64,000 bases of DNA from Rhabdophis nuchalis (GCA_039707465.1 CM077648.1:73365619-73429618); one strand, 5' to 3'; counted from the stretch's first letter, positions 11,874 to 24,884 are shown. Made by a program: numbers and translations. Notes: a model not told the origin generated them from the sequence alone.

Positions 11874-12148
11874 GTACCATCACCGACCTCCGCCTCTTCC
11901 GCCAATGTCTTAAGACATATTTGTTTCAACAAGCCGGCCTAGCCTAACCTCCCATGGGGACTTTTAGGTAGTTTTAAATTGGGTTTTTAAAATTTGGTTT
12001 TAGCGCAGGATAGGTTATTTAATAGTTTTTTAAATTATATTTATTGTATTTGGTATGTTTTTAAATTTTCCTGTGCGCCGCCCTGGGTCCTTCGTGGAGA
12101 AGGGCGGGATATAAATTTAAATAAATAAATAAATAAATAAATAAATTT
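11874..12148 (+). mobile_element. L2 LINE 3' end (5'-truncated)
   Basis: Begins in the last codons of ORF2 (encoding TITDLRLFRQCLKTY, then a stop), continues through the 3' UTR with the 'cctgtgcgccgccctggg' and 'gggcgggatataaattt' blocks, and ends in an (AAAT)7 tail at 12117-12145. The junction at 11874 is a standard 5' truncation. Confidence 0.92.
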
Positions 12149-12325
12149 TGACAACAAACACATTCTACTCCTTACTATTTCCCCCTCCCTATTCCTCACT
12201 AATGAAACAGCATAGTAAAAGAAGAGAGAGTGTGGCAGGCCAAACATCCTAAAAGGAATATGACTGCAGGCCTGACACCTGTATAATGTCTTACAGTGGA
12301 CCATACTACTAGTGTTGGCCATATG

Positions 12326-12838
12326 CCAGATTATTCCAACTCTGGCCATTGGGGGCGAAACACTGGCCCCCGTGGAGAGGGTGCGCAATTTGGGTGTCCT
12401 CCTGGATTCCCGGCTTTCTATGGAGGACCATGTGCAAGCCGTGGCCAGGGGGGCGTTTCATCAGGTACGCCTGATGCGCCAATTGCGCCCCTTACTGGAC
12501 CGGGCTGCCCATCGCACTCAAGCACTCATGACATCCCGGCTCGACTACTGCAATGCTCTCTACATGGGGCTTCCCTTGAGGTGCACTCGAAAGCTACAGC
12601 TAGTCCAGAATGCGGCCGCGCGGGTAATAACGGGAGCTCCGAGATACTCCCATATAACACCTATCCTGCGCGAGCTGCACTGGCTTCTTGTGGTCTTTCG
12701 GGTGCGCTTCAAGGTTCTGATGACCATCTTTAAAGCGCTCCATGGCTCGGGGCCTAGTTATATGTGAGACCGTCTCCTGCCCCATACATCCCTACAGCCG
12801 ATCCGCTCCCACAGAGAGGGCCTTCTCAGGGTGCCGTC
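12326..12838 (+). mobile_element. L2 LINE ORF2 C-terminal fragment (copy A)
   Basis: Encodes the L2 thumb and C-terminal region (TLAIGGETLAPVERVRNLGV, RLDYCNALYMGLPLRCTRK, AAARVITGAP, ELHWLLVVFRVRFKVLM). There is a stop at 12765 after SGPSYM. It has lost its 3' UTR and tail and stops at about 12838, where the 5' part of another L2 begins in the same orientation. Loss of the 3' end shows post-insertion deletion or recombination. Confidence 0.9.
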
Positions 12839-12844
12839 ATTGCC

Positions 12845-15290
12845 GGGACGGTGGAGTAGTGATCTGGGAATAGGGAATTTAGCCATCTCACCCCTGTCAT
12901 GGACAGATCACGCTCTCCTTTGGCTGGACTTTCCAATCGCCACACCCCACCGTGGGGAGGCGGAGCCAAACATTCCTATATGGTTCCGCCCCAGGCTCCT
13001 GATGGACCCGGAAAGGTTCCAGAGGGAGCTTGGGCCAATACCTGTGGACTTGCCCCGCGACTCGACTGAGGACCTGGTGGCCGCATGGCTAAGTGCGACC
13101 ACAGGGGCCTTGGACTGAGTCGCGCCCTTGCGGCCTCTCTTGCGGCGACGAATCACCCAGGCTCCTTGGTTTACCGAGGAGCTGAGGGGGATGAAACGCC
13201 ACAAGAGACGCCTAGAGAGCAGATGGAGATCTTCTCGCTCCGAAGCCGACTGAACACTAGTGAGAACCCATATTAGGACTTACTTAGTGGCGATAAGGGT
13301 GGCCAAAGGTGAGTATTGTGCCACCCTTATTGCATCCGCAGATAACCGCCCTGCCGCCCTGTTTGGGGTGACCCGCTCCCTCCTCCACCAGAGGCCGCGG
13401 GAAGCCCCTTTACAGGGACGAGCAGAGGAATTTGGGATTTATCTGCAGGATAAAATCACTCAGATTCGGAATGAGTTACCCTCCATCGACAGTGGTCCAG
13501 TCGGACTGTCCGAGGCTGTTCTTGAGAGACCATTCTGGGAGGAGTTTGACTTTGTTACTACCGAAGATATGGACAGGTTGTCAAAGAGGCTTAAGGCTAC
13601 CACATGTTTATTGGACCCGTGTCCCTCCTGGCTTGTAGTGGCATCCTGGGAGACGACACGAGGCTGGCTCCAGGACATTGTCAACACATCTTTGAGTGAG
13701 GGGTCCTTGCCTGCCGTCTTGAAAGAGGCGGTAGTAAGGCCCCTCCTCAAGAAGCCGTCCCTGGACCCAGCATTATTAGAGAACTTTCGTCCAGTCTCCA
13801 ACCTTCACTTTTTAGCGAAGGTTGTTGAGAGTGTGGTGGCACAACACTTTCCGCGACACCTGGAGGAAATTGATTATCTAGACCCGCGCCAGTCCGGCTT
13901 CCGACCTGGTCACAGCACCGAGACTGCATTGGTCGCGTTGGTTGATGATCTCTGGAGGGCGCGGGATAGAGGACATTCCTCTATCCTAGTCCTATTAGAC
14001 CTCTCAGCGGCTTTTCATACCATCGACCATGGTATCCTATTGCACCGACTGGGGAGGTTGGGGCTGGGAGGCACCGTTTTACGGTGGTTCTCGTCCTACC
14101 TCTCTGGTCGGTCACAATATGTGTTGACAGGGGGGCAGAGGTTGGCCTCGAGACCCCTCTTATGTGGGGTTCCTCAGGGGTCGGTCCTCTCGCCCCTCCT
14201 GTTCAACACATATATGAAGCCTCTGGGTGAGATCATCCGTGGTTTTGGGGTGGGATATCATCTGTACGCTGATGATACTCAGCTGTACATTTCCACCCCA
14301 GACCTCTCCAACGATGCCGTCGAGATGCTGTCCCGGTGTTTGGAGGCCATACGGATCTGGATGGATAGTAACAAAGTCAAGCTCAACCCCTCCAAGACCG
14401 AGTGGCTGTGGTTTCCGGCACCCCGGTTCAGCCAGATTACTCCAACTCTGGCCATTGGGGGCGAAACACTGGCCCCTGTGGAAAGGGCGCACAATTTGGG
14501 TGTCCTCCTGGATTCCCGGCTGTCCATGGAAGACCATGTGGCAGCCATGGCCAGGGGGGCGTTCCATCAGGTACGCCTGATGCGCCAAGTGCGCCACTTA
14601 CTGGACCGGGCTGCCCATCGCACAGTCACTCAAGCACTCGTGACGTCCCGACTCGACTACTGCAATGCTCTCTACATGGGGCTTCCCTTGAGGTGCACTC
14701 GAAAGCTACAGTTAGTTCAGAATGCAGCCGCGCGGGTGATTACGGGAGCTTCGAGGCACTCCCTATAACACCAATCCTGCACGAGCTGCACTGGCTTCCT
14801 GTGGTCTTTCAGGTGCGCTTCAAGGTTTTGACGACCATCTTCAAAGCGCTCTTTGGCTCGGGACCTAGTTATATGCGAGACCGTCTCCTGCCCCATACAT
14901 CCCTTAGACCGATACGCTCCCACAGAGAGGGCCTTCTCAGGGTGCCGTCGGCTGGGCAATGCCGACTGGCGACACCCAGGGGAAGGACCTTCTCTGTGGC
15001 GGGCCCTGCCCTGTGGAACAACCTACCCCCAGAACTTCGTACCATCACCGACCTCCGCCTCTTCCGCCAGTGTTTAAAAACACACCTCTTTCACCAAGCC
15101 GGCCTAACATAACCTCCGCTGGGACTAGCCATAGATAGTTTTAATTTGGGGATTTTAATTGGTTTTAGCGCAGGATGGGGATTTAATAGGTTTTTAAATT
15201 TTGTACTGTTGTTTTTTGTATGTATTTTAATTTCCTGTGCGCTGCCCTGGGTCCTTTTGGAGAAGGGCGGGATATAAATTTAATTTTAAA
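12845..15290 (+). mobile_element. L2 LINE (copy B), 5'-truncated in the endonuclease
   Basis: Starts near the end of the apurinic-type endonuclease domain (LAISPLSWTDHALL, with the SDH-like 'TDHALL' block), passes through the linker and RT, and ends with a 3' UTR and an A-rich tail at 15275-15292. It follows copy A directly in the same orientation. Confidence 0.93.
13260..15112 (+). pseudogene. L2 ORF2 reverse transcriptase (copy B)
   Basis: The 502-codon frame to 14768 carries the RT blocks NFRPVSNLHFLAKVVE, QSGFRPGHSTETALVAL, motif A LVLLDLSAAFHTIDHG, motif B GVPQGSVLSPLLFN and motif C YADDTQLYIS (about 14264). Motif A has His in place of the catalytic Asp (CAT at 14016-14018), which should abolish polymerisation. 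Near 14762 a loss of two bases, relative to copies A and F, shifts the frame. The remaining C-terminal part, through VAGPALWNNLPPELR and the stop, continues in another frame to 15112. The N-terminal endonuclease is mostly lost upstream. Confidence 0.95.
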
Positions 15291-15292
15291 AA

Positions 15293-16151
15293 AAAAGACT
15301 GCTTTGCAAATAATAGTCTTGGCATCACTTTGATGTTAATTTTGAGAAAATATAGGGCTTGGGAATTTCTCTGACAGCTGATTCCATGAAAGCTGCCTGG
15401 AGTGTCATCCATTGTTCAGTCTGAAGGTTTTGCTGCCAAAACCAGTTTTTAAGCCAGGTATCTGTAATGATCTGGCACAGTGCACTGAACTGATCTACTC
15501 TGAAAGCATGCAATATACCTCAATAAAGACACTTCTGGTAATCCAGATCCCATCCTAAATTCTTGGCTGCGATTCAAAAAACTACATAATAAAGTGCACT
15601 AAAGGGTTGAACCACATAAGGGTAACAACTAACGTTAAGCCTAAATCTTGTACTTTTTGGAAATCTCTGATATTTAAAGAGACTAATCACCTGTCAGATA
15701 CTTTATTAGTTCTTTACTGTCTTCTATCCCTTCTTTTTCCCAACAGTTGTGTCCTCTAGTGATAGAACATCTGTAGAATTATAAAGGTCCTGATTTGAAA
15801 CCCAGGTAAGGAGAAATATAGCCCCCCTCATTATCATAAAGGCCAAAGTTGCTTATCCTTTCAGGGAATTCCAATTCCAGTTCAGTCAATTAAAGAGAAA
15901 CTAATTCAATTTTTTTTTAAAAAAAATCCTTGTTAGTGAAGGAATAAAACAAATTCTTGAACCAAACTTTTCAGAGTATCCAGGTTCCTGAACTCAAACT
16001 CTAATAGCTTGCTTACATATGGTAATTGCAGATGGTGGCTCAAGAGTTAACTTAATCAGTACTTACATTTTTAAATAAAAATCACAAAGTAATAAACCAC
16101 AAAAGTTGTGCTGACTTCTGCTTTATTATGCATTTTCAGTATGAACAGAAA
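15293..16151. other. No recognisable feature
   Basis: Unassigned AT-rich sequence between the L2 tail and the next MITE. Confidence 0.45.
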
Positions 16152-16159
16152 ATCTAACC

Positions 16160-16294
16160 CAGGGGTGAGCAAACTTTGCAACTTTAAGTCTGAAGGACTT
16201 CAGCTCCCAGACTTCTCCAGCCAGCTTTGCTGGCTGGAGAATTCTGGGAGCTGAAGTCCTTTAGACTTAAAGTTGCAAAGTTTGCCCACCCCTG
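16160..16294. mobile_element. hAT-type hairpin MITE, family A (copy 2)
   Basis: A 135-bp inverted repeat with ends CAGGGGTGAGC and GCCCACCCCTG. The TSD ATCTAACC is perfect at 16152-16159 and 16295-16302. The arms contain the family's shared blocks 'aactttaagtctgaagga' and 'ttctgggagctgaagtcc'. Confidence 0.95.
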
Positions 16295-16545
16295 ATCTAA
16301 CCTATGTTATCAAAAATAAGATGATTGGCATTTGACATCATTAATGCTCAATATTTATTAAATAACTATGTAAAGATTGTTTGTGCTGTATCTTCCTTAA
16401 GTGGGAAGAACCTTGTATTCTGTCCTCAGCTCTGTTCAAGTAAACTGGACTCAAACAGATTATGTAGTCTCCACTAGTAAATTGGAGTCATCAGCAATTT
16501 TCTCCTTTACTCATTAATTCCACGTTGATCTGCCTTTTCTTAGGG

Positions 16546-16678
16546 CAGGGCTGTCAAACTCCTGGCCTGCATGCCAGATGCGTCACACGCTGGCCACCCC
16601 CACACCTGGTTTAGCAAGGGGGGGAAGTCCCAATATGTCACATGATGCCGCCGTGATGCCGTAAGTTTGACACCCCTG
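16546..16678. mobile_element. hAT-type MITE, family D
   Basis: Ends CAGGGCTGTCAAACTCC and AGTTTGACACCCCTG are inverted repeats of each other. Flanking 8-mers TCTTAGGG (16538-16545) and CCTTAGGG (16679-16686) differ at one base, fitting an aged TSD. Confidence 0.88.
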
Positions 16679-16686
16679 CCTTAGGG

Positions 16687-17929
16687 TGACTCAGAAGAGT
16701 CAACATAACATGTTGCCTAAACTAGACTGAATGGCACAGTTAACCTTTTCTGATCAATAGTGATCCTGTTATAGTTAGAAATATATCAATAGCTTAGAAG
16801 TACAATCATAGAATTTGCAGTAATTCTTCTGGGCTTTGTACTTCTAAACACATTTGAAAGGCATCTAATTAAGAAGGCTGTTTGGGGAAGGATGTCATAG
16901 AATTTTGAAGAAATGTTCTTGTCATATTGAATCAGTTTAATTACCTATTTTCTTTTTTATGAGATGGGTCGTGCACATGCTCAAGGCCATTAACATGCTG
17001 TCTCTATCTGCTATGAGATAGTGCTAGCATTCTAAAATTGACTTTATAGCTAGAATTCATAGATGTAATTTTTGTGCCTTTTCCCGGGTGATCACAAATT
17101 ACATTACAGTATTATAATAAATGAAGAACTCTTTTATTTTAGACTTCTATGTCATCTTTTCCTCTGTAAGTACAAGATGAAGCATAAGAGGATTCCTAAG
17201 GTTTATCTGGGCTGAGAAAATAATTTCTACTTTACTTGACCAGTGAATTTTATTAAGTTCGGTATTCTATTGATATTGTCCTCCATCAATGCAGATCCTG
17301 TTTTGACAAAGTATCATGTTTCCCTCTTTCTCATTTGCAGACTAAATATTTCTTCACATATCCCATTCTGGTTGAAAAAACTCTCCCTTTTTGCCTGTTT
17401 TTCTTTCTTTGAAAGAATGATTTTGCACAGGCAGCTCTTATTAATTTTTCTATTACCTGACTATTATTTGCCTTTCTTTCCTCCCCCCCAAATGACCTTA
17501 TTGCTGTAAATGTATTTACTTCTACACAATTGCAGCAAACATTTCTTTAGTTAAATGAAGCTGTTGCTAAGTGAAAAACTAAACTACTGTGACTGTGCTT
17601 TCCTTTTTCCTACTTTCCTGCCCTTTGGAATGCTTACCTTGGTGTTGGGTCTTGGATAATTACCAAGAAGGGGATTAATGTACTTTGATTAGAGAGGAGG
17701 GGATTAGAAGAGAGTAAGCAGGTACACAATTGAAAGAAATATGGTTGCATTTCTTACACTCTTCTAATCCTTTGCTCTCCAATCTGTCCACACAATGGAG
17801 AGGGGAAAGAAGTGAGAAGTTAATGGGTCAGCAAAGGAAAGATTGTGGATAGAGATTGTTTTACCCCTGTTTACCTCTTCTTGTTTAAGCAAGCTCTCTG
17901 TTCTGCAAGGGGGCGGGGAGGGGAAAGTA
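16687..17929. other. No recognisable feature
   Basis: Unassigned. The 88-codon frame at 17243-17509 is hydrophobic, AT-driven and carries no motif that I recognise. Confidence 0.45.
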
Positions 17930-18297
17930 TTATGACTGGTGGTGTCTAGGAAGAGTTTTCTCTGCTGTCATCCCCATGGAATATTCTTCCCCCGGAAGTA
18001 AGGCAGGCACCCACTCTCCTGGCCTTCCGAAAAGGAGTTAAAACATGTCTCTGTGGCCTTGTATGAGGAATCCACACAGCCATGGGACTGGTTGGTGGTG
18101 CCCTGAGAACCCTCCCTTCACCTATTTAACTGATTTTTAACAAGGTTCAATCATTCTTGTCTCACTTTAATTTTTTTTTTTAAAAAAATTTTAATTCTGA
18201 TATACAGTTTTAATATTTTAATATTTATTGTAAACTTCCAAGAGTCTCTCTCTCTGAGGGATATGGACAGTAGAAAAATGTGAAAAATCAAATAAAT
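17930..18297 (+). mobile_element. Old L2-like LINE 3' end
   Basis: The first half echoes the end of L2 ORF2 ('atggaatattcttcccccgg', like the LWN-LPP block). After an AT-rich 3' UTR it ends 'aaatcaaataaataaa'. Heavily diverged. Confidence 0.5.
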
Positions 18298-18498
18298 AAA
18301 CATCACAGAAGAGAGAGATTGGAGAGGAAGGAATTATAAGACATGCACGCAAAGGGAAATGCAGCCAGTTGTTTGCATAGTGAACTTGCACCTGAAGCAC
18401 TGGGGCCTTGGTTTTTATGCGTAATCCTCATTGTGTGTCTGCTTATTCACTGGTAATCTCCTCTCCAATTGGTTGTTTCTGCCTGTGGTGGTGTAGAG

Positions 18499-18612
18499 CA
18501 GGGGTCTCCAACCTTTGCAACTTTAAGTCTGAAGGACTTCAGCAAAGCTGGCTGGAGAATTCTGGGAGCTGAAGTCCTTCAGACTTAAAGTTGCAAAGGT
18601 TGGGGACCCCTG
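18499..18612. mobile_element. hAT-type hairpin MITE, family A (copy 3)
   Basis: Ends CAGGGGTCTCC and GGGGACCCCTG. Perfect 8-bp TSD GTGTAGAG at 18491-18498 and 18613-18620. The central loop is shorter than in copy 2 because about 20 bp of the left arm are missing. Confidence 0.95.
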
Positions 18613-18795
18613 GTGTAGAGAGAAAAAGAACAGATCAGGCACTGGACAACATGTACTGACTGATCATGTGACTGAGGGACGCTGTGAAAGTTGTAAATAC
18701 AAGCATTTGTTGCAAAGTTATTTTTTCAGCCCTATCATAACTTTGAGTGGTCACTGAATGAAGCAGTAAGAAAGTGAGATTTACCGGTATAGCAA

Positions 18796-18911
18796 CAGTG
18801 CTCAATTTTGGCAACTTTAAAATGTATGGACCTTCAACTTCCAGGATTCCCCAGCCAGTATGATGAGAGCTGAAGACTACACATTTTCAGGTTGACAAGG
18901 CTGAGAAACTG
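18796..18911. mobile_element. Degenerate hAT-like MITE
   Basis: Begins CAGTGCTCAATTTTGGCAAC and ends GGCTGAGAAACTG, with inner blocks related to the hairpin MITEs. No matching 8-bp TSD is found, so the edges are approximate. Confidence 0.5.
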
Positions 18912-21900
18912 CTGTTTAGAAATGGTCTGCTTTGTTTGCAAATGTTCCTTTCACACCAAATGGGAGATAGTTGTAATAGAATGTGTGGATGACCCAGGAA
19001 AGAGGGGAAGAGATTCTGCCCAGGAAACCATCAGGCAAGAGAGACAGGAGCCCAGTGGCTTAAAAGTCAGAAAAAGAAACTTAGAAAGGATCCACACTAA
19101 TGGATCAAGCAGTCAATGCAAATACAAGAAGTTTGTATTTTCAGGCTTGCAAGATTCTGTTAATGTAGCCTTACAACAAAATAAAATTAGTTCATCTAAT
19201 TGTGTTTCCTGTCCAATTTACCTGGGAGAGCTGACATTGGTATAAATAAAATGCAGCAATCTGTAAGATTCCATTATTAATACGATTTTAATCAAATTTC
19301 CAATCATTTAAATGAAATGCATGCTTTTTAAGTAAGCTAAACATTTGTGAGAGTGCATTGCTCAAAGTGAAGTTTGCTATTGCTAGCAATGATCACATAA
19401 AAAAGCAGCCTTGCCAAAGTTACAAGAGCCAAATGCTGCTATGTGAGGAAGTAGTTAATTTTATCTTTGCCTTCAAGGAAAATGACTCCCAAAATATCAC
19501 ATTTTAACAAGCAATCTTTGGTCACTATATAAAACTTCTGGGCTCTAGGCCAAGATGTCAAGTTGCAAGCAGTTCATATCTAAACGTCCCTGAAACCTTC
19601 TCAAACTCTTATGGTCCACATCCATAAGAACACAGCCCTGATTTCAGCCCGGATAAGAGAAGGCCAAATAGATTTATTACCCTGTAGAAATACATGCGCT
19701 TTTGTAGTCCTCATTTTTTCTTCATTCCTAATTTTATAAAGACAAATGGTTAGAGCAGAATCTCCCAACTTAGCAGCCTTTAACCAAAGTTTTAGGTTTA
19801 TTAAAACCTAAACAAATATTAATAAACAAACAAAGACACATTGAACAAAACAAATAAAGCCTAAATCAGTCAGTTTCCTAAACTTGTGCCGGGACCCTTT
19901 TGGCTGAAAATTTTGAAACTAAGGCTTGTTGTAAATTACAATTTCCAGTTGCCATCCATCCAAAATGACATCCATTGGCATGAGGATGGAAGACACAATC
20001 ATTACCTCGATTTTTGCTTTTCTGTTTGTTTGAAAGGCTTATTATGTTGTACAAGCAAGCCAACACAAATATATAACATAAAGATGCAATTAGATAATTA
20101 GACATTGTGCGACTCTTTTGTTTGTGTCATAGAAGGCTATAATTTAACTGAAATCATTTTCTTAAAAAATCAATTTTTGCAAGTTTGAAATTTTCCTGGA
20201 AAAAAAAAGCAAATAAACTCATTTTTAAGTAGCATTGAGTGAATAATCAGGCACAGTCCTTCTCATTATCAGCTGTCCTGCTGGTTTTGAAACACATGCA
20301 GTTTAACTAGGCCATGAAGAATGAATTAACCACTTTAGAGCAGCGATGCAATGGCTCTCATGTGGTCTTGATGCAGGTGCCTTTATCGGCTGCTGCTGGA
20401 AAAAAAGAGCCATGAGAAATAATTGGCCTAGAAAGAGAAGGATTTCCCACCATCTGGAGAAGGAACCGTAGATTGTTCTCTTTCTGCTCTAGAACCATAT
20501 GTATTGCCATGATAGATTAAATAAATTATTTAAAACACATTTTTTAAAAAAAATCAAATATAGCTTTAGATTCATGATTTAACATTATCTGGGCAATAGC
20601 TGTTTGGAGTACAAAACTGTAAGTCACCCACATAAGGACAAGTCGCGTATCATTCACAAAACATGGAAACCCTTTTTAGAGGATGACTCTACATACAAAG
20701 GTATAAATAAAAATAAGTAGCTGGCAGAATGCTGAGATTTTCTGCAGCTCAAAGTTCTGTAAATAAAAGTGCTGAGCTAGAGCAGATCATTCCTCTCGTT
20801 CACAAAAAGAAAGTGGCAACTGACACAAGTATGAAAACCCTCCACAGCTGGCTATTCAGGAAGGTAAATCCTGCCCCAAGGTTTGGAATGTTTCTGCTCC
20901 TTTAAATTTTCTCAGTTAAGTAGAATGCAACCGCATATTCTGAATGAAAAGTGAGCTGAATTAGCAAAAAGTCATTTTGTACCATTTAAGCAGCCTGCTG
21001 CAATGGTACTTTCTTTGCTATGTTGCCAATCTTTCATTTTCTGGTGCTGCTTGCACCTTTGTTTCTTCTCTGCAAGTCCAGCAACAGATCTTTTTAAACT
21101 TTAGAATTCAGTATACCACCATGTAGAACTGATTGTGTATTAAGGATGAATTGCTTTACCATGTTTGCTGTATTTGGAAGATGCAAATACTTATGCCAGT
21201 ATACAATGGTTATTGTTATTAGCTGATATTGAAGGATGAAATATATTTAAAAACACACAGAGAGGAAATATTTAGAAATGCATATTTAGAGAAAAATATT
21301 CAGAATTGCATTTTAATATGGATATTCCTATGGATTAAATTATGCATTCAATGCAGAAACCACATGGGACAAACTCAAATACAGAAATGAAACTGTGAGA
21401 TCCAACCAAGTAAAATCCTTTATTTGCTTATGCCGAATGGACAGAATCTTGCCAAACTAAAGTCATAAGCTTCTAACCTACTAGATATATCCTGAGAGAT
21501 TTTAGAGAGTGGTACCCTGAACCTCTTCCCATATCCCACTTCCAGCTTGGGGCTGCACAGTGTCTTAATCCAGGTCTCTTTCTGAGAATGCTCTGAGTTG
21601 GCAGAGCTGCTACAGATGCACATTTCATCACCTCAGCTAATGAATTTGTATTATGTTCACTATTGTATAATGTATAATGTAGGAACAACTGGTCCATACC
21701 TGATTGATCCCAGATAGGAGGCAACTCCCTAAACTTCTTCATGGCCTTTTTGATTGCACTTCACTGGTTTTTAAAAAATCAATCTAGGATATGATAAAAA
21801 AAATGTGGTCACTAATTTTAAAGGAAAGCAAGCTTCAGACTAGCTCAACTAATATGTATAAGTGAGGAACAAAAGTTGTCAAAAAAAGAAAAAGAATCTT

Positions 21901-22544
21901 GGATTTCCTAGTGCAAATCTCTTCCCTGAATTCAAATGAGAAAGCGAAGGAAGATATTATAAACAGATCACGCAACTTTAAAGCCAGTTTTACCAGTAAG
22001 AATGATAACATTGCTACACTGCAGCACATATAGTTCAGTAGTGCAGGAATGTTCTTATCTTCAAGTGAACTTCACATTACAACTGCAGAATTCATCAATG
22101 TGCATGATAGACTGATATCAGAATAATAAAGCGCATGTAATTAATTATCACTCAAATGCTGTGATTAAACAGTTTGATCACAATACCTAATGCTAGTAGA
22201 GAGGTTGTGACATTGCATGAGGATGTCATCACATATGTGATGTCATTTGCCTCCCATTGTCCTCCTCCCCTCCTTAGATACCTATACCAGCATAAATGAA
22301 AAACTAATATAGATTTGATGTAAGGAGAGAGGAAGAGAAAGCCTTAAAAACATGAGGCAGAAAATACATAGGATGAGAAAAGAGAAGATAAATATGTGTT
22401 ATAATGAATAACATTTTGCTACTTCCAGAAGGTAGCATTCAATGCCAGAAATTTAGATGTATCAGTTGTTAAAATATTCTTGGAACTCCTACAATCTAAA
22501 ATCAAGTTGCAGAGGATTAAAGGTAATTTTGTCCCTTTACTTTA
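18912..22544. other. No recognisable feature in about 3.6 kb
   Basis: Longest element-poor stretch of the left half. A block at about 21390-21760 has a minus-strand 'caaataaagg' 3'-end-like motif and could be an old retroelement terminus, but I cannot define it. Short frames have no recognisable domain. Confidence 0.4.
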
Positions 22545-23289
22545 CTTTTACTTTATTTCAATTTATATACCGCCCTTTTCACCAAAAAAGGGACTCAGGG
22601 CGGTGCACAGAAAGATAAAACCCCACAATATACAAAATATAAAAAACAATTAAACCAGTAGAGCTGTGCTAAAATTTAAATAAATAATTAAAACCCATAA
22701 ATAACGAATTAAAATATTCCCTAATCTATGTCAGGCTGGCTAGATGAAAGAAATGAGCTTTTACCATCCGACGGAAGAGGCGTAGGTCCGTGATGGTGCG
22801 GATATCGGGGGGAAGGTCATTCCAGAGCGTCGGACCCGCCACAGAGAAGGCTCTTCCCCTGGGGGTCGCCAGTCGGCATTGACCGGCTGACGGCACCCTG
22901 AGAAGGCCAACTCTGTGGGAGTGGACAGGTCGGAGGGAGGAATGTGGTAGGAGGCGGTCTCTCAAGTAATCAGGACCCGTGCCATGGAGTGCTTTGAAGA
23001 TGGTAACTACCACCTTGAAGCGCACCCGGAAGACCACAGGCAGCCAGTGCAGCTCGCGCAGGAGAGGTGTTATGTGGGAGTAACGAGAAACTCCCAGAAT
23101 CCCCCACGCGGCTGCATTCTGCACTAGCTGGAGCTTCCGGGTGCACCTCAAGGGGAGCCCCATGTAGAGGGTGTTGCAGTAGTCTAGGCGGGAAATAACG
23201 AGGGCTTGAGTGACCGTGCGTAGGGCATCTCGATCTAGAAAGGGGCGCAACTGGCGTATCAGGTAAACCTGATAGAAGCCCCCCCCCCT
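22545..23289 (-). mobile_element. L2 LINE (copy D), 5'-truncated
   Basis: The 3' tail at the left (tatataccgccc reversed) carries an AAAGT-type repeat. The minus-strand frame 23250-22726 encodes the L2 C-terminal region (TQALVISRLDYCNTLYMGLP, ELHWLPVVFRVRFKVV, VAGPTLWNDLPPDIRTI) without a stop for 174 codons. The RT palm is absent. The 5' edge lies in a C-rich run at about 23280-23289. Confidence 0.93.
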
Positions 23290-24134
23290 TCAGAAATTTG
23301 TTTTTCCTATTATGAAATTCAATTTAGCTTATGTATAGAGAGTGCAATACCAGTAGTTTTATTATACGTATGTATATGAAATATTAATGTTAATAGCAGA
23401 CATATTTTGCATTATTAGTAAATCAAACATATCTTTATTATTACTATGGTTGGTTGCATAGTCAGCCAGATATTTAGACTGGATTTGGCGTTATTTACCT
23501 AATAAGACTTTCTCAAAGACATGGGATAGGCAGAACTTATGTTTATATACAAAAACATGTGAAATCATAGTTGTCTTCAGTTCTTCAGTTGGTGTTGGCC
23601 TTCATATGTTATCAAGTTCTTTCCAAGAACTCAAAAATGTCATAATGTATCGCTATAATATATATGCAGATCAAAGCAGTGTTGCCTGATGAAAATTTTG
23701 TCAATGCACAGATTTTCTAAATGTCATTCAAATATATGACCCAGTGGGCCATGATTCCGTGGGACCACCATGGGCACTTTATGCCATAATCTTTCATCTT
23801 CAATTTTCAGATCTTGATACTTTATGGTTTCTCCAATTCTTTGTCTTCTACTATTTCCTGGTATTGTCACATGAATTAATCAGTTAAATCTGGTATGTTA
23901 GGCACATGATAATTTTTCTAAATGTTCCAGTAAATCATTTTGGTGATCATTATTTATAATCTGTTGTGAACTTGCACAAGCTAAGTATACAATCTACTGT
24001 TTCTTTTGCCTCTCTGTAGAATCTGCACTTTGAATCATTTGACGATTTTTCAATTCTGGCATTGATTCTATTAGTCAGGATACTTTGCTCTTAGGCAGTC
24101 AAAATCAAGCCTTCAGTGTCTTTTTTAAATGTTC
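23290..24134. other. No recognisable feature
   Basis: Unassigned AT-rich sequence between two L2 copies. Confidence 0.45.
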
Positions 24135-24141
24135 CAGTTGT

Positions 24142-24884
24142 TTTATTTTTATTTTTTAATTAAAATTTTTATTTTTATTATTAAATTTATACCCCACCCT
24201 TCTCCTTGTAAGGACCCAGGGCGGTGCACAGGCAATATAAAACCATACAAAATACAAAATACATTTAAAAAAAACTATTAAATTAAATCCCGTGCTAAAA
24301 AACCCTTTTAAAACCTTGAAAATTAAATTTTGTTCAGATAAAAGTCAGAAACTGAGGGTTATGCTAGGCTGGCTTGTTGGAATAAATACGTCTTGAGACG
24401 CTGGCGGAAGAGGCGGAGGTCCGAGGTGGTGCGTAGGTCGGGGGGTAGGTCGTTCCAGAGGGCTGGGCCCGCCACAGAGAAGGCCCTTCCCCTGAGCGTC
24501 GTCAACCGGCATTGCCCAGCCGACAGTACCCAGAGAAGACCCTCTCTGTGGGAGCGGATCGGACGAAGGGATGTATGGGGCAGGAGGCAGTCTCGTATAT
24601 AGCTAGGCCCCGAGCCATGGAGTGTTTTAAAGATGGTTGTCAGCACCTTGAAGCGCACCTGAAAGGCCACAGGTAGCCAGTGCAGCTCGCGCAGGAGAGG
24701 TGTTATGTGGGATTGCCTTGAGGCACCCATAATCACCCGCGCGGCCGCATTCTGGACTAACTGTAGCCTTCGAGTGCACCTCAAGGGGAGCCCCATGTAG
24801 ATAGCATTGCAGTAGTCCAGCCGGGATGTCATGAGTGACTGTGCGAAGGGCCCCCCGGTCCAGTAAGGGGCGCAACTGGCGTAT
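24142..24884 (-). mobile_element. L2 LINE (copy E), 5'-truncated
   Basis: Minus-strand frame 24832-24359 encodes the same C-terminal region as copy D (MTSRLDYCNAIYMGLP, NAAARVIMGASRQSHIT, WNDLPPDLRTTSDLRLF). The A/T-rich tail begins at 24142. A possible 7-bp TSD CAGTTGT lies at 24135-24141 and 24885-24891, although CAG could belong to the element. The truncation point lies close to that of copy D. Confidence 0.92.

Noticed and set aside
14402..14760. Plus-strand second frame in L2 copy B read as a separate gene
   Set aside because: The part before about 14760 is an out-of-frame shadow. Only the later part is the true ORF2 continuation after the shift.
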